Assembly (NCBI GenBank): GCA_035575135.1
Contig: DATLYE010000057.1
Location: forward strand, 27,449-91,448
DNA: 64,000 nucleotides
Direction: 5' to 3'
Origin: JANWXD01 sp035575135
GTDB taxonomy: Bacteria > Acidobacteriota > Terriglobia > Bryobacterales > Bryobacteraceae
Positions 27,347 to 35,644 of the stretch are shown one piece after another. How positions within the stretch are numbered: position 1 is the first letter of the stretch; each line of letters starts with the position of its first letter. A program made the translations under genes and the position numbers. Below the pieces are notes generated by a model that searched no databases, was not told the origin of the DNA, and was given only the letters and a program-made list of their open reading frames with translations.

Positions 27347-28531
27347 ATGGCGGGGCTGCGAGCCATTCTGATTGCGCCGAACCGAGCTCTGGCGGCAGAG
27401 TTCCGCGGGAGTGTGAAGGCGAGCCGTGTCTTTGAGATTGTCGGGGATCTGGAGCACTATCCGGAGCCGCGGGCACTCGAGCGCGGAGTGCGGCAGTTGC
27501 GGGCCTCGGTCGTGCTGGTGGACATCTCGGCCGACCGCCAGGCTGCCGGTGAGCTGTTGCGTCTTGGCGCGTCGCAGCGCTGGGGAGTGCCGGTTGTGGC
27601 GCTGCACACGGCTCAGGATCCGGAGGCGGTTCTGTGGGCACTCCGCCAAGGCGCCAGTGAGTTTTTGCACGCGCCGTTTGAAGCGACTGCGCAGAAGGAA
27701 GCCGCCGAGGCGCTGCTGCGGCTGGGCGCCCCTGTGGAGACGGCCGAGCGCCAAGGACGGGTGCTGGCCTTTTCGAGCGTCAAGCCGGGGGCGGGAGCGA
27801 CGACGCTAGCCTGCCACACCGCGCTCGAGCTGAAGCGGTTGACGGGAGAGGAGGTTCTGCTTGCGGATCTTGACCGTACGGCGGGGATGGTGGGCTTTTA
27901 CCTGGGGATCCGGGCGACGCCCAATGCCGAAGATGCGCTGGCCCAGGTCGAGGCTCTCGACACGGCCCGCTGGACTGCGCTGACCACCCCGTGCCGGGGT
28001 GTGGCGGTGTTGCCGGCCCCGACGGCGCCGCCGGAGACTTCGTTCCAGCCGGGGCGGCTGGAGGAGCTGCTGGCAGCGGCACGCCGGGCCTACGACTGGG
28101 TGATTCTGGATCTTCCGGCCGCCTTCCACCGGCACAGTCTGCAAGTGTTGTGGAGTGCGGACACGTCGTTTCTGGTGACCACGCCGGATTTGGCCTCGCT
28201 TTATCTGGCACGGAAGGCCGTCCGCCTGCTGTCGAGCCTGGGCCTGACCGAGGAACGGGTCCGGATGCTCGTCAACCGCCAGGTGGCCGCGGCGGAGCTG
28301 GGGCCGACGGAGCTCAGAAAGATTCTGGAGTTCCCGGTTTATGGATCCTTTCCGGAGGGCGGCGACTCGGTCTCGCAGGCTCTCACGAGCGGGAACGGCC
28401 TGGAGCCGGGCAGTGCGATGGAGCAGGCCATCGGGGAGTTTGTGGCGGGCCTGGCGGGGGTGTCGGGAGAAGTCAAGCGCTCGGGGTTGTCCTGGGGCGC
28501 CGGGCTGGCGCTATCCGGGATCCGGGCCTGA
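27347..28531 (+). CDS. tadZ: TadZ/CpaE-like pilus localisation ATPase
   Basis: About 394 residues. An N-terminal pseudo-receiver domain (about 1-120) is followed by a MinD/ParA-type ATPase domain. The deviant Walker A reads KPGAGATTLACHTA: the signature lysine is kept but the second, nucleotide-contacting lysine of KGGxGKT is alanine, as in some TadZ proteins. Later motifs LLADLDRTAG and DWVILDLPA are intact. TadZ marks the pole or site of pilus assembly and may bind ATP without efficient hydrolysis. Start is uncertain: ATG 27347, TTG 27332 (three bases after AGGAG) or GTG 27302 overlapping cpaC; I list the ATG. Confidence 0.88.
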   Translation: MAGLRAILIAPNRALAAEFRGSVKASRVFEIVGDLEHYPEPRALERGVRQLRASVVLVDISADRQAAGELLRLGASQRWGVPVVALHTAQDPEAVLWALRQGASEFLHAPFEATAQKEAAEALLRLGAPVETAERQGRVLAFSSVKPGAGATTLACHTALELKRLTGEEVLLADLDRTAGMVGFYLGIRATPNAEDALAQVEALDTARWTALTTPCRGVAVLPAPTAPPETSFQPGRLEELLAAARRAYDWVILDLPAAFHRHSLQVLWSADTSFLVTTPDLASLYLARKAVRLLSSLGLTEERVRMLVNRQVAAAELGPTELRKILEFPVYGSFPEGGDSVSQALTSGNGLEPGSAMEQAIGEFVAGLAGVSGEVKRSGLSWGAGLALSGIRA

Positions 28532-28544
28532 GGAGGAGTGAACG

Positions 28545-29903
28545 ATGCCAGTCGAAGAGCGGTTGCGTGCCACGGAGACGAGCTGGGAGCAGCGTCTGCT
28601 GAGGGACACGGGACGGCTGCGGGTGCCGCTCAAAGCCGAAGCCCAGGAACTGAAGTTCCGCCTGCATCGCAAGCTGCTCGAAAAGATCAACCTGGACGCC
28701 CTGGCGATGATTGACGATCAGCGCGTGCGCACGGAGGTGCGCCAGGCGCTGGTGTCGCTGCTCGAGGAGGAGCCGACGCTTTTGAGCGCGGCCGAAAAGC
28801 AGCAGATCTGCGAGGAGGTGCTGCATGAGGTCTTCGGGCTGGGCCCGCTCGAGCCGCTGCTGGCCGATCCCACCGTCTCCGACATTCTGGTGAACACGCA
28901 CAAGGCCGTGTATGTGGAGCGCGGGGGAGTGCTGGAGCTGACCAATGTCGTCTTCCGCGACGACAACCATCTGCTGCGGATCATTGACAAGATCGTTTCG
29001 CAGGTGGGGCGGCGGATTGACGAATCCACGCCCATGGTGGACGCGCGGCTCAAGGACGGCTCGCGGGTCAACGCCATCATTCCGCCGCTGGCGGTGGACG
29101 GGCCGCTGCTGTCCATCCGCAGGTTTTCGGTGGACAAGCTGATGCCCGCCGATCTGGTGGAGCGCAAGTCGCTGTCGCCGGGGATGATGGAACTGCTCGA
29201 GGCGGCGGTGCGGGCGCGGCTGAACATCATCATCTCCGGGGGCACGGGCGCCGGCAAAACGACGCTGCTCAACGCTCTTTCGGCCTTCATCTCGCCCAAG
29301 GAGCGCATCGTGACCATTGAAGACGCGGCGGAGCTCCAGCTCAAGCAGCCGCACGTGGCGCGGCTGGAGACGCGCCCGCCGAACCTGGAAGGGCAGGGGG
29401 CGGTGCGCCAGCGGGAGCTGCTCATCAACAGCCTGCGCATGCGTCCGGACCGCATCGTGGTGGGCGAGGTGCGCGGCGAGGAGGCGCTGGACATGCTGCA
29501 GGCGATGAATACCGGCCACGACGGCTCGCTGACCACGATCCACGCCAACTCGCCCCGGGATGCCATTTCGCGTCTGGAGGTGATGGTGTCGCTGGCCAGC
29601 GCCAACATGCGGCTGAGCGCCATCCGCCAGCAGATCGCCAGCGCGGTGCAGCTGTTTGTGCAGGTGTCGCGGCTGAGCGACGGGGCGCGGCGGGTGACCA
29701 GCATCACGGAGGTGACCGGCATGGAGGGGGACGTGGTGACGCTGCAGGACCTGTTCGTGTTCGAAAAGCTGGGGCTGACGCCGGAGGGACGCGTCCGGGG
29801 TCGGTTTGCGGCCACGGGCATCCGGCCGAAGTTCTACGAGCGGCTGCTGGCGGCGGGCATCCGGCTGCGGCCGGAGTTGTTTGACGAGGTGGTGGAGGTT
29901 TGA
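28545..29903 (+). CDS. tadA: Tad/Flp pilus assembly ATPase
   Basis: A 452-residue type II/IV secretion ATPase of the CpaF/TadA group. The N-terminal domain (about 30-170) has GLGPLEPLLADPTVSDILVN; Walker A is GGTGAGKTTLLNAL (about 230), an Asp-box region carries TIEDAAELQL, Walker B is RIVVGEVRGEEA and the His box is TTIHANSPRDA. It powers pilin extension, and in bifunctional systems retraction, as a cytoplasmic hexamer. GGAGGAG lies seven bases before the ATG, which follows tadZ by 13 bp. All catalytic motifs are intact, so the system should have a working motor. Confidence 0.97.
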   Translation: MPVEERLRATETSWEQRLLRDTGRLRVPLKAEAQELKFRLHRKLLEKINLDALAMIDDQRVRTEVRQALVSLLEEEPTLLSAAEKQQICEEVLHEVFGLGPLEPLLADPTVSDILVNTHKAVYVERGGVLELTNVVFRDDNHLLRIIDKIVSQVGRRIDESTPMVDARLKDGSRVNAIIPPLAVDGPLLSIRRFSVDKLMPADLVERKSLSPGMMELLEAAVRARLNIIISGGTGAGKTTLLNALSAFISPKERIVTIEDAAELQLKQPHVARLETRPPNLEGQGAVRQRELLINSLRMRPDRIVVGEVRGEEALDMLQAMNTGHDGSLTTIHANSPRDAISRLEVMVSLASANMRLSAIRQQIASAVQLFVQVSRLSDGARRVTSITEVTGMEGDVVTLQDLFVFEKLGLTPEGRVRGRFAATGIRPKFYERLLAAGIRLRPELFDEVVEV

Positions 29904-29907
29904 AGTC

Positions 29908-30876
29908 ATGCTGACGGTTGTCGTCGCCGCCGTCGCCTCCTGGCTCTGTGCGGTGCTGTGCTGGTGGTTGCTGACGCGACTCTGGCGCAAGTCCGAGATC
30001 AAGCGGTTTCAGGACCGCCTGGGCACCGCTCCGGCCCGGAAGAGCAAGAAGGCGGAGGCGCCGGTGCTGCTGCCGCGGGAGGACACCGAGACCGGGCGGC
30101 TGGTGCGGCGCATTCTGGAACGGTTCCGTCTGGATGCGAAGCTGGCGCTGCTGATCGAGCAGGCCGACCTGCGCTGGCACGTGGCGCGGATGATTCACGG
30201 TTCGCTGGCGCTGTTTCTGGCCGGCTTCGCCGTGGTCTGGTACGTGACTCCCGCCTGGCGGATGCTGGCTCTGCCCGTAGGGGCGCTGGCCGGGGCGCTG
30301 CCGCTCCTCTACGTCCTGCGCCGGCGCCAGGCGCGGTTGCGGCGGTTCGAGGCGCAGTTTCCCGAGAGCCTGGATTTTGTGGCGCGCTCCCTGCGCGCCG
30401 GTCACGCCTTTTCGGTGTCTCTGGAGATGCTCCACAAAGAGTTCCAGGATCCGCTGGCTGCCGAGTTTCGCAGGACCTTTGAAGAACACAACCTGGGCCT
30501 TCCTCTGGAGGTGGCCCTGGAGAAGCTGGCCAAGCGGGTGCCGTTGATGGACGTGCAGTTTTTCGTGTCGGCGGTGATGTTGCAGAAACGTACGGGCGGC
30601 AACCTGGCCGAACTGCTGGACAAGCTGGCGTATGTGATCCGCGAGCGCTTCAAGCTGCGGGGCCGGATCCGCGCGGTGAGCGCCCACGGGCGCATGACGG
30701 GCTACGCGCTTTCGGCGATTCCCGTCATGGTGGGACTGATGATGTTTCTGGTCAACCGGGAATGGGTCACGTTTTTCTTCACGGATGAAACGGGCCGCAT
30801 GATGCTGGCGGCGGCGCTGGGCTTGCAGGTCATCGGATACGCCGTCATCAAGAAGATCGTCTCGATCGAAGTCTGA
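29908..30876 (+). CDS. tadB: Tad pilus inner-membrane platform protein TadB
   Basis: A 322-residue type II secretion F-domain protein. Membrane segments are visible near residues 1-25 (VVVAAVASWLCAVLCWWLL), 95-140 and at the C-terminus (MMLAAALGLQVIGYAVI), with the cytoplasmic T2SSF domain between (FPESLDFVARSLRAGHAFSVSLEML, about 150-270). With TadC it forms the platform that couples the TadA motor to the pilus. The ATG at 29908 follows the tadA stop by four bases with GGAGG upstream. Length and topology match TadB. Confidence 0.94.
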   Translation: MLTVVVAAVASWLCAVLCWWLLTRLWRKSEIKRFQDRLGTAPARKSKKAEAPVLLPREDTETGRLVRRILERFRLDAKLALLIEQADLRWHVARMIHGSLALFLAGFAVVWYVTPAWRMLALPVGALAGALPLLYVLRRRQARLRRFEAQFPESLDFVARSLRAGHAFSVSLEMLHKEFQDPLAAEFRRTFEEHNLGLPLEVALEKLAKRVPLMDVQFFVSAVMLQKRTGGNLAELLDKLAYVIRERFKLRGRIRAVSAHGRMTGYALSAIPVMVGLMMFLVNREWVTFFFTDETGRMMLAAALGLQVIGYAVIKKIVSIEV

Positions 30877-30879
30877 GCT

Positions 30880-31797
30880 ATGGAACTGGCCGGCGCAGCG
30901 GTGGTGTTCTTTCTGGTGGCGGCGTTCACCGCGCTGGCGGGGCTGCGGCTGTGGGCGCGTCCGAAGGCGGTCATCGAGCGGCTGACAGGGCCCGGGGTCG
31001 AGACGGCTCCGGTGCCGTCCCATCCGAGCCTGGCGTTTCGCGAGCTGCTCAAGCGGCTGGGAGAGGCGGTGCCGACTCCGAGCAAGGAGGCGGGGCGGCT
31101 GGAGCGGCGGCTGATCCGGGCCGGCTACCGGAAGCCGGGGGCGGCCCGGGTGGTCAACGGGGCGCGGGTGCTGCTGGCGGTGGTAGTGCCGCTGGTGGTT
31201 TATGTGGTGATGCAATCCTGGGCTCCGGGCTCGGAGAACCTGCCCTTGCTGGTCGGTGGCGCGGTGGTGATGGGGTACGCGGCGCCGGGGGCGTGGGTGG
31301 ACTGGAAGGCCAAGCGGCGCCAGCGGCGCATTCGGCGGGGCCTGCCCGACGCGCTCGACCTGTTGGTGATCTGCGTGGAATCCGGGCTGGGACTGGATCA
31401 GGCGATCATGCAGGCGGCCAAAGAGATGGAGATCGCCCATCCGGATATCAGCGACGAATTCGCCCTGGTGAACGTGGAGATGAAGGCCGGGGTGCGGCGC
31501 GCCGAGGCACTGCGCCATCTGGGAGAGCGCAGCGGCGTAGACGAACTCAAAAAGCTGGTGGCCGTGCTGATCCAGGCGGACCGCTTTGGCACCAGCGTGG
31601 CCCAGAGCCTGCGCACCCATTCGGACTTTCTGCGCGTGCAAATGCGCCAGAAAGCCGAGGAACAGGCCGCCAAGCTCGGCGTGAAGCTGGTGTTTCCGAT
31701 CTTCTTCTGCATCCTGCCGACGCTGTTCGTGGTGACCGTCGGCCCCATGGCGGTGCGCATCCTGCGGGAGGTGCTCCCCATGATCGCCAACATGTAA
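30880..31797 (+). CDS. tadC: Tad pilus inner-membrane platform protein TadC
   Basis: A 305-residue paralogue of TadB with an N-terminal helix (AAVVFFLVAAFTALAGL), a helix pair around residues 90-140, a T2SSF domain (LPDALDLLVICVESGLGLDQAIMQAA, about 150-270) and a C-terminal membrane segment (LVFPIFFCILPTLFVVTVG). It begins three bases after the tadB stop and completes the Tad core in this locus. No flp pilin, TadE/TadF minor pilins, TadD or prepilin peptidase follow; the next frame is a 30-residue peptide and then a terminator. Confidence 0.94.
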   Translation: MELAGAAVVFFLVAAFTALAGLRLWARPKAVIERLTGPGVETAPVPSHPSLAFRELLKRLGEAVPTPSKEAGRLERRLIRAGYRKPGAARVVNGARVLLAVVVPLVVYVVMQSWAPGSENLPLLVGGAVVMGYAAPGAWVDWKAKRRQRRIRRGLPDALDLLVICVESGLGLDQAIMQAAKEMEIAHPDISDEFALVNVEMKAGVRRAEALRHLGERSGVDELKKLVAVLIQADRFGTSVAQSLRTHSDFLRVQMRQKAEEQAAKLGVKLVFPIFFCILPTLFVVTVGPMAVRILREVLPMIANM

Positions 31798-31833
31798 GGG
31801 CGGAGGAATTTTCAAAGGAAAGGAGGAAGTGCG

Positions 31834-31926
31834 ATGGATACGGCGACCATCCGAATCATCTGCGCGGTGCTGGCCGTGGTGCTGCTGGGGCTGATCATCC
31901 TGCGCCGCCGGCGCAGCGCCGAATGA
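31834..31926 (+). CDS. 30-aa single-pass membrane peptide at the end of the Tad operon
   Basis: An open frame of 30 residues: a short polar start (MDTATIR), a continuous hydrophobic helix (IICAVLAVVLLGLIIL, residues 8-23) and a tetra-arginine tail (RRRRSAE). AAAGGAGGAAG sits about four bases before the ATG, the best ribosome binding site in the region, and the terminator starts 24 bases after the stop, so it closes the tad transcript. It lacks the pilin cleavage motif and is too short for Flp. The arginine stop signal predicts an N-out/C-in topology. It may modulate the TadB/TadC platform, which is inference. Confidence 0.65.
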   Translation: MDTATIRIICAVLAVVLLGLIILRRRRSAE

Positions 31927-31949
31927 AGTGCTTGCGGCGGGAGCTCGAA

Positions 31950-31988
31950 GCGGGACGGAGCGGGGCGGCGCCGTCCCGCATGTTTTTT
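31950..31988 (+). terminator. Rho-independent terminator of the Tad operon
   Basis: A perfect nine-base stem (GCGGGACGG at 31950-31958, CCGTCCCGC at 31971-31979) followed by ATGTTTTTT. It separates the tad genes and the small peptide from the cytochrome gene. Confidence 0.85.
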
Positions 31989-32027
31989 CACTTGTTTCTG
32001 AAGTTTTCCCCGTAAGATTGAGAGTGA

Positions 32028-32957
32028 GTGTGGCGACGCGGCTGTCTCTGTACATGGGTCTTGTTGGCGCTCTGGTACGGCCCGGCCAAGGCTGCGCCGC
32101 CAACCAACGCCTACGTCGGTAGCGAAGTCTGCCGGAAGTGCCACCCGGACGTCTGGCTCAATTTTTACAAGAATCCCCACTACAAGACCATTGCCTCGGG
32201 CAAAGAGCCGCCGGAGCGCACGGGTTGCGAAGGCTGTCACGGTCCCGGCCAGGCGCACGTTCAGGCGCTCGGCGACAAGGCCGCCATCCGCGCCTTTTCG
32301 GAGATGGCGCCGCGCCAGGTGCTGGACGCATGCCTGGCATGCCACGGCGGGGACATTTCTAAAGTCCACCTGGAGCGCTCCGCCCATACGCTGGCCGGGG
32401 TGGACTGTTCCGCCTGCCACTCCATTCACCGTTCCCCCGTTCCAAAGTTTCTGCTGGCCAAGGTGCAACGTGAAGTCTGCTACGGCTGCCATGGCACGGT
32501 GCGCAGCCAGTTCTCGATGCCCTTCAAACACCGGGTGAACGAAGGCTTCATGGAGTGCACGGACTGTCACAACCCGCATGGTGCGCCGGCGCCGGTGTGG
32601 CGGCTGGGATTGCGGCCGCGCCTGGTCGAGGCGGCACTGGCCACTGAGGAACCCTGCCTGAAGTGTCACTCCGACAAGCGCGGCCCGTTCGCCTTCGAAC
32701 ATCCGGCCGTGCGCGTGGACGGCTGCGAAACCTGTCATCAGCCCCACGGCTCGATGAACGCGCGCCTGCTGCGGAGGCCGGCGGTGTTCACGCTGTGTCT
32801 GGAGTGCCACACGGGAATGGGGGACTTCGGAAGGCAGGGAGACGGCATTACGGTGCAGTCGGCGAGTCACGATATGACGAACCCGCGCTATCAGAACTGC
32901 ACGAGCTGTCACGTGCGGATTCACGGCTCGAACGCGGATTCACGGTTTCTGCGATGA
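32028..32957 (+). CDS. Periplasmic decaheme c-type cytochrome (MtrA/DmsE family)
   Basis: A 309-residue exported protein: signal peptide (residues 1-22), then ten CxxCH heme sites, from CRKCH at 35-39 through CEGCH, CLACH, CSACH, CYGCH, CTDCH, CLKCH, CETCH and CLECH to CTSCH near the C-terminus. Heme number, size (close to MtrA and DmsE) and spacing place it in the family that threads an outer-membrane barrel and carries electrons across it. The GTG at 32028 is the only start before the signal peptide; TAAGAT at 32013 could be its -10 box, giving a very short leader. Its stop overlaps the barrel gene by four bases. Confidence 0.93.
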   Translation: MWRRGCLCTWVLLALWYGPAKAAPPTNAYVGSEVCRKCHPDVWLNFYKNPHYKTIASGKEPPERTGCEGCHGPGQAHVQALGDKAAIRAFSEMAPRQVLDACLACHGGDISKVHLERSAHTLAGVDCSACHSIHRSPVPKFLLAKVQREVCYGCHGTVRSQFSMPFKHRVNEGFMECTDCHNPHGAPAPVWRLGLRPRLVEAALATEEPCLKCHSDKRGPFAFEHPAVRVDGCETCHQPHGSMNARLLRRPAVFTLCLECHTGMGDFGRQGDGITVQSASHDMTNPRYQNCTSCHVRIHGSNADSRFLR

Positions 32958-34936
32958 GAGGTGCGGCGCAGGCTCTGGCGCTCCTGTGGGCGGCGATGCA
33001 GTTGGCCGCCCAGCCCACGGTTGCGCCCACGCCGGAAGCTGTCGGTCCGGCGCGCGGCCGCGAGGCCGGAAACTACAACGTCGTGCAGTGGTTCGAGACC
33101 GGCTACCGCCTGCGGTCCGTGGGCGGCAACGCCGGAAAGTACCGCAGCGACGTGAACTTCGGAAACGGGCTGCGGTTACTCGGAGGCCGGCTGAGCGTCA
33201 ACTCGCGTGACGGTCACGGGCGGTTCTTCGACGAGATCGTGCTCGGGATGCAAGGCCTGGGCAACGATCCATACCAGCTTTCCTCGCTGCGCGTTCAGAA
33301 GAACGGCGCCTACCGCTACGACTTCACCTGGCGCCTGGATCAGTACTACAATCCTGCGCTCACCATCGCCGAGGGGCAGCATTTCCTCAATACCGAGCGG
33401 CGCCTGCAAGACCACGAGCTCACGCTGCTGCCCCAGTCGAGCTGGCGGCTGATCCTGGGCTACACGCGGAACCGGCAGGACGGGCCGGGATTGACCACGG
33501 TGCAGCAGTTCGACTCGCGCGGCGACGAATTCCCGCTGTTCGCCAACGTCCGCCGCGAACGCAACGAGTACCGGCTCGGCGGTGAGATCCGGCTGTTCGG
33601 AGTGCGGCTGAACTGGCTCCGGGGTTGGGACAACTACAAAGAGGACACGCGAGCGTTTCTCGGTCTTCCATCGGCGGGCAACAATCCGGCGGATCTGACC
33701 GCGCTCGAAGCGTTGCGCCGCGACGAGCCGTATCGGGGCAGCAGCCCGTACTGGCGCCTGAACCTGCGGGCGGAGGGCCGCGTCTTTGCCGCGAATGCAC
33801 GCTTTGCGTACGCGGCGGGGCGCCGCCGTTTTGTCTTCGACGAGAGCGCCTCCGGGATTGACCGTCTGGGCGCGGCGCGCAACCGCCAGATTCTGTTGTC
33901 CGGCGCGGGCCGGCGGCCGGTTGCGGCGGGCAGTCTCACCCTGAGTGTTGCGCCCGGATCCCGCCTGAGGGTGGCAAGCCACACGGCGTTTCACCACACG
34001 CGGATGGAGGGCGATGCCTCGTTTCGCGAGGTGAACAACGCAACGCTCGGAAGCACGCTGGTTTTCTTCCAGTTTCTGGGGATCCGCACCATCAGCCAGA
34101 CCACCGAGGCAACCATGCGTCTGGCCGATCGCGTCGCGATCTACGGCGGCCATCACTACTCGGCGCGGCGCATCCGCTCGCTCGAGCAGTTCCGCACCGG
34201 GCCGGTGCTCGAACGGTTGCCCGCCGAGCAGGACAACGTGTTCCACTCCGGACAGGCCGGGATCCGGCTGGCGCCGCGGAAGCACCTGAGCGTGAACCTG
34301 GAAGCCGAGGTGGGCCGGGCCGATCGTCCCTTTTTGCCAATTGCCGAGCGCAACTATCACGGTTTTGGGGCGCGCCTGCGGTACCGGACGCGCACTCTCA
34401 CGTGGTCCGTGGCGGCGCGGACGAATTACAACACGAACGCTGTGTCGTTTTCGGCTCACAGTTCGCGCAGCCGTAACTATTCGGCGGAGCTTTCGTGGAC
34501 GCCGGGCAGCCGGTTTTCGCTGGACGCCGCCTACGGGAAGCTTCATCTGGACACGATTTCCGCTCTGGCCTTTTTCGCGGCGGGCCGGCTCAACTTCCAG
34601 GATCGGTCGCTGTACGCCAGCAACCTGCACAGCGGGACTTTGGGCGCACGCTTTGAGATCGGGCGGGTCAGTTTGTATGCAGGTTACAGCCATGTGGAGG
34701 ATACGGGCGGCGATCGCCGTAGGGCGCCGGGAGCGGTTGCCTCGCTGCCGGCGTTTGTCGCCGCCCAGACGTTCCCGGCGGCTTTCCGCAGCCCGCTGGC
34801 TCGCCTGTCGTTGAGATTGCACAGCAAACTGCGCTGGAATTTCGGCTATCAGTATTACGGCTACCGCGAGGAATTCTCAGGGCGGCAGGGTTACCGGGCG
34901 CACACGGCCTATTCGAGCGTGCTATGGTCATTTTGA
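32954..34936 (+). CDS. MtrB/PioB-like outer-membrane beta-barrel
   Basis: A 660-residue protein with a signal peptide (ALALLWAAMQLAAQ), a plug-sized N-terminal segment and many alternating amphipathic strands (for example YRYDFTWRLDQYYNPAL, WRLILGYTRNRQDGPG, RLRYRTRTLTWSVAARTNYN) ending in the outer-membrane signal VLWSF. FETGYRLRSVGGN and the long-barrel pattern are like decaheme-associated barrels (MtrB, PioB). The N-terminal CxxC of Shewanella MtrB is absent. Because its ATG sits in the stop of the decaheme gene (32954-32957), the two should be made together, the barrel acting as sheath for the cytochrome. Sequence identity to MtrB is not high by eye. Confidence 0.82.
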   Translation: MRGAAQALALLWAAMQLAAQPTVAPTPEAVGPARGREAGNYNVVQWFETGYRLRSVGGNAGKYRSDVNFGNGLRLLGGRLSVNSRDGHGRFFDEIVLGMQGLGNDPYQLSSLRVQKNGAYRYDFTWRLDQYYNPALTIAEGQHFLNTERRLQDHELTLLPQSSWRLILGYTRNRQDGPGLTTVQQFDSRGDEFPLFANVRRERNEYRLGGEIRLFGVRLNWLRGWDNYKEDTRAFLGLPSAGNNPADLTALEALRRDEPYRGSSPYWRLNLRAEGRVFAANARFAYAAGRRRFVFDESASGIDRLGAARNRQILLSGAGRRPVAAGSLTLSVAPGSRLRVASHTAFHHTRMEGDASFREVNNATLGSTLVFFQFLGIRTISQTTEATMRLADRVAIYGGHHYSARRIRSLEQFRTGPVLERLPAEQDNVFHSGQAGIRLAPRKHLSVNLEAEVGRADRPFLPIAERNYHGFGARLRYRTRTLTWSVAARTNYNTNAVSFSAHSSRSRNYSAELSWTPGSRFSLDAAYGKLHLDTISALAFFAAGRLNFQDRSLYASNLHSGTLGARFEIGRVSLYAGYSHVEDTGGDRRRAPGAVASLPAFVAAQTFPAAFRSPLARLSLRLHSKLRWNFGYQYYGYREEFSGRQGYRAHTAYSSVLWSF

Positions 34937-34939
34937 CAG

Positions 34940-35281
34940 ATGCCGCTCCGCTTCACGCTGTTCAACGCGATCACGCTGGTGATCGCGGCCGTCACGCTCG
35001 CAACGGGAGTGGCGCTGGCGCGCGGCAAGCTGCGGCCCAACTGGCTGCTTGCCTACTACGTGCTCATCACAGCTTACTGGAAGGCTTTTGAGGGAGCTTT
35101 GAACGGCGTGTGGGTCTTCGCCGGCCTGAGCTGCGCCGTGCTTTTGCGATTGAACTTACCGGGAGGCGGCGGGGAGCGCGCCGTGCGGTGGAGCGCGCTG
35201 GCTGCTTTGGCTTACGTCTTCTTGCGGGGCGTGGACCTGATCCTCGGAGGGGAGCTTTTCTACTTACTCTTCCACCGGTAG
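34940..35281 (+). CDS. Small integral membrane protein of the cytochrome operon
   Basis: A 113-residue protein of about four hydrophobic segments (FNAITLVIAAVTLATGVAL, LLAYYVLITAYW, VWVFAGLSCAVLLRL, WSALAALAYVFLRGVDLIL). I recognise no family. It starts three bases after the barrel stop, so it is in the same transcript. There are no histidine pairs in the helices that would mark a cytochrome b. Its last 18 bases overlap the end of the convergent rhodanese gene (35264-35281). Confidence 0.65.
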   Translation: MPLRFTLFNAITLVIAAVTLATGVALARGKLRPNWLLAYYVLITAYWKAFEGALNGVWVFAGLSCAVLLRLNLPGGGGERAVRWSALAALAYVFLRGVDLILGGELFYLLFHR

Positions 35282-35644
35282 CCCCGCTTCCTTCCAGGCC
35301 CGCCAGCCTCCGTCGAGCGAGATGACATCCGTGTAGCCCATCTTGCCCAGGGATTCGGCCGAAAGCACCGAGCGGTAGCCCCCGCCGCAATAGAGCACGA
35401 TTTTGGTGTTCTTGTCCGGGACGTGAGTTTCGATGTCGCGCTCCAGAATGCCGCGACAGATGTGGAGGGCGCCCTTGGCGTGGCCGGCCGCCCACTCGCT
35501 CTCCTCGCGGACGTCAATCAGCACGAACTTCTCGCCGGAGGCGGCGAGCTTCCTGAATTCGTCAATACCGAAATGCTTGACCCGTGTTTTGGCCTCACTC
35601 ACCAGCGCCAGAAACCCGGGGTTGTGACGGTGGCCGCTTGTCAT
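35264..35644 (-). CDS. Single-domain rhodanese-like sulfurtransferase
   Basis: A 126-residue protein with the rhodanese fold signatures VLIDVREESEWAAGH (about 42-56), the active-site loop LYCGGGYRS with the catalytic Cys (about 85) and LDGGWRAWKEAGLPVE at the end. It would carry a persulfide for sulfur transfer in thiolation, Fe-S or cyanide metabolism. The six-residue loop CGGGYR is of the sulfurtransferase rather than Cdc25 type. The ATG at 35644 overlaps the murA stop by four bases, so it is the last gene of the murQ/murA strand. Confidence 0.93.
   Translation of the reverse strand: MTSGHRHNPGFLALVSEAKTRVKHFGIDEFRKLAASGEKFVLIDVREESEWAAGHAKGALHICRGILERDIETHVPDKNTKIVLYCGGGYRSVLSAESLGKMGYTDVISLDGGWRAWKEAGLPVEE

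Noticed and set aside
32028..32957. The decaheme protein as a nitrite reductase or NrfB-type electron donor.
   Set aside because: It has ten CxxCH sites, not five, and is coupled to a large outer-membrane barrel, which fits MtrA/DmsE better.
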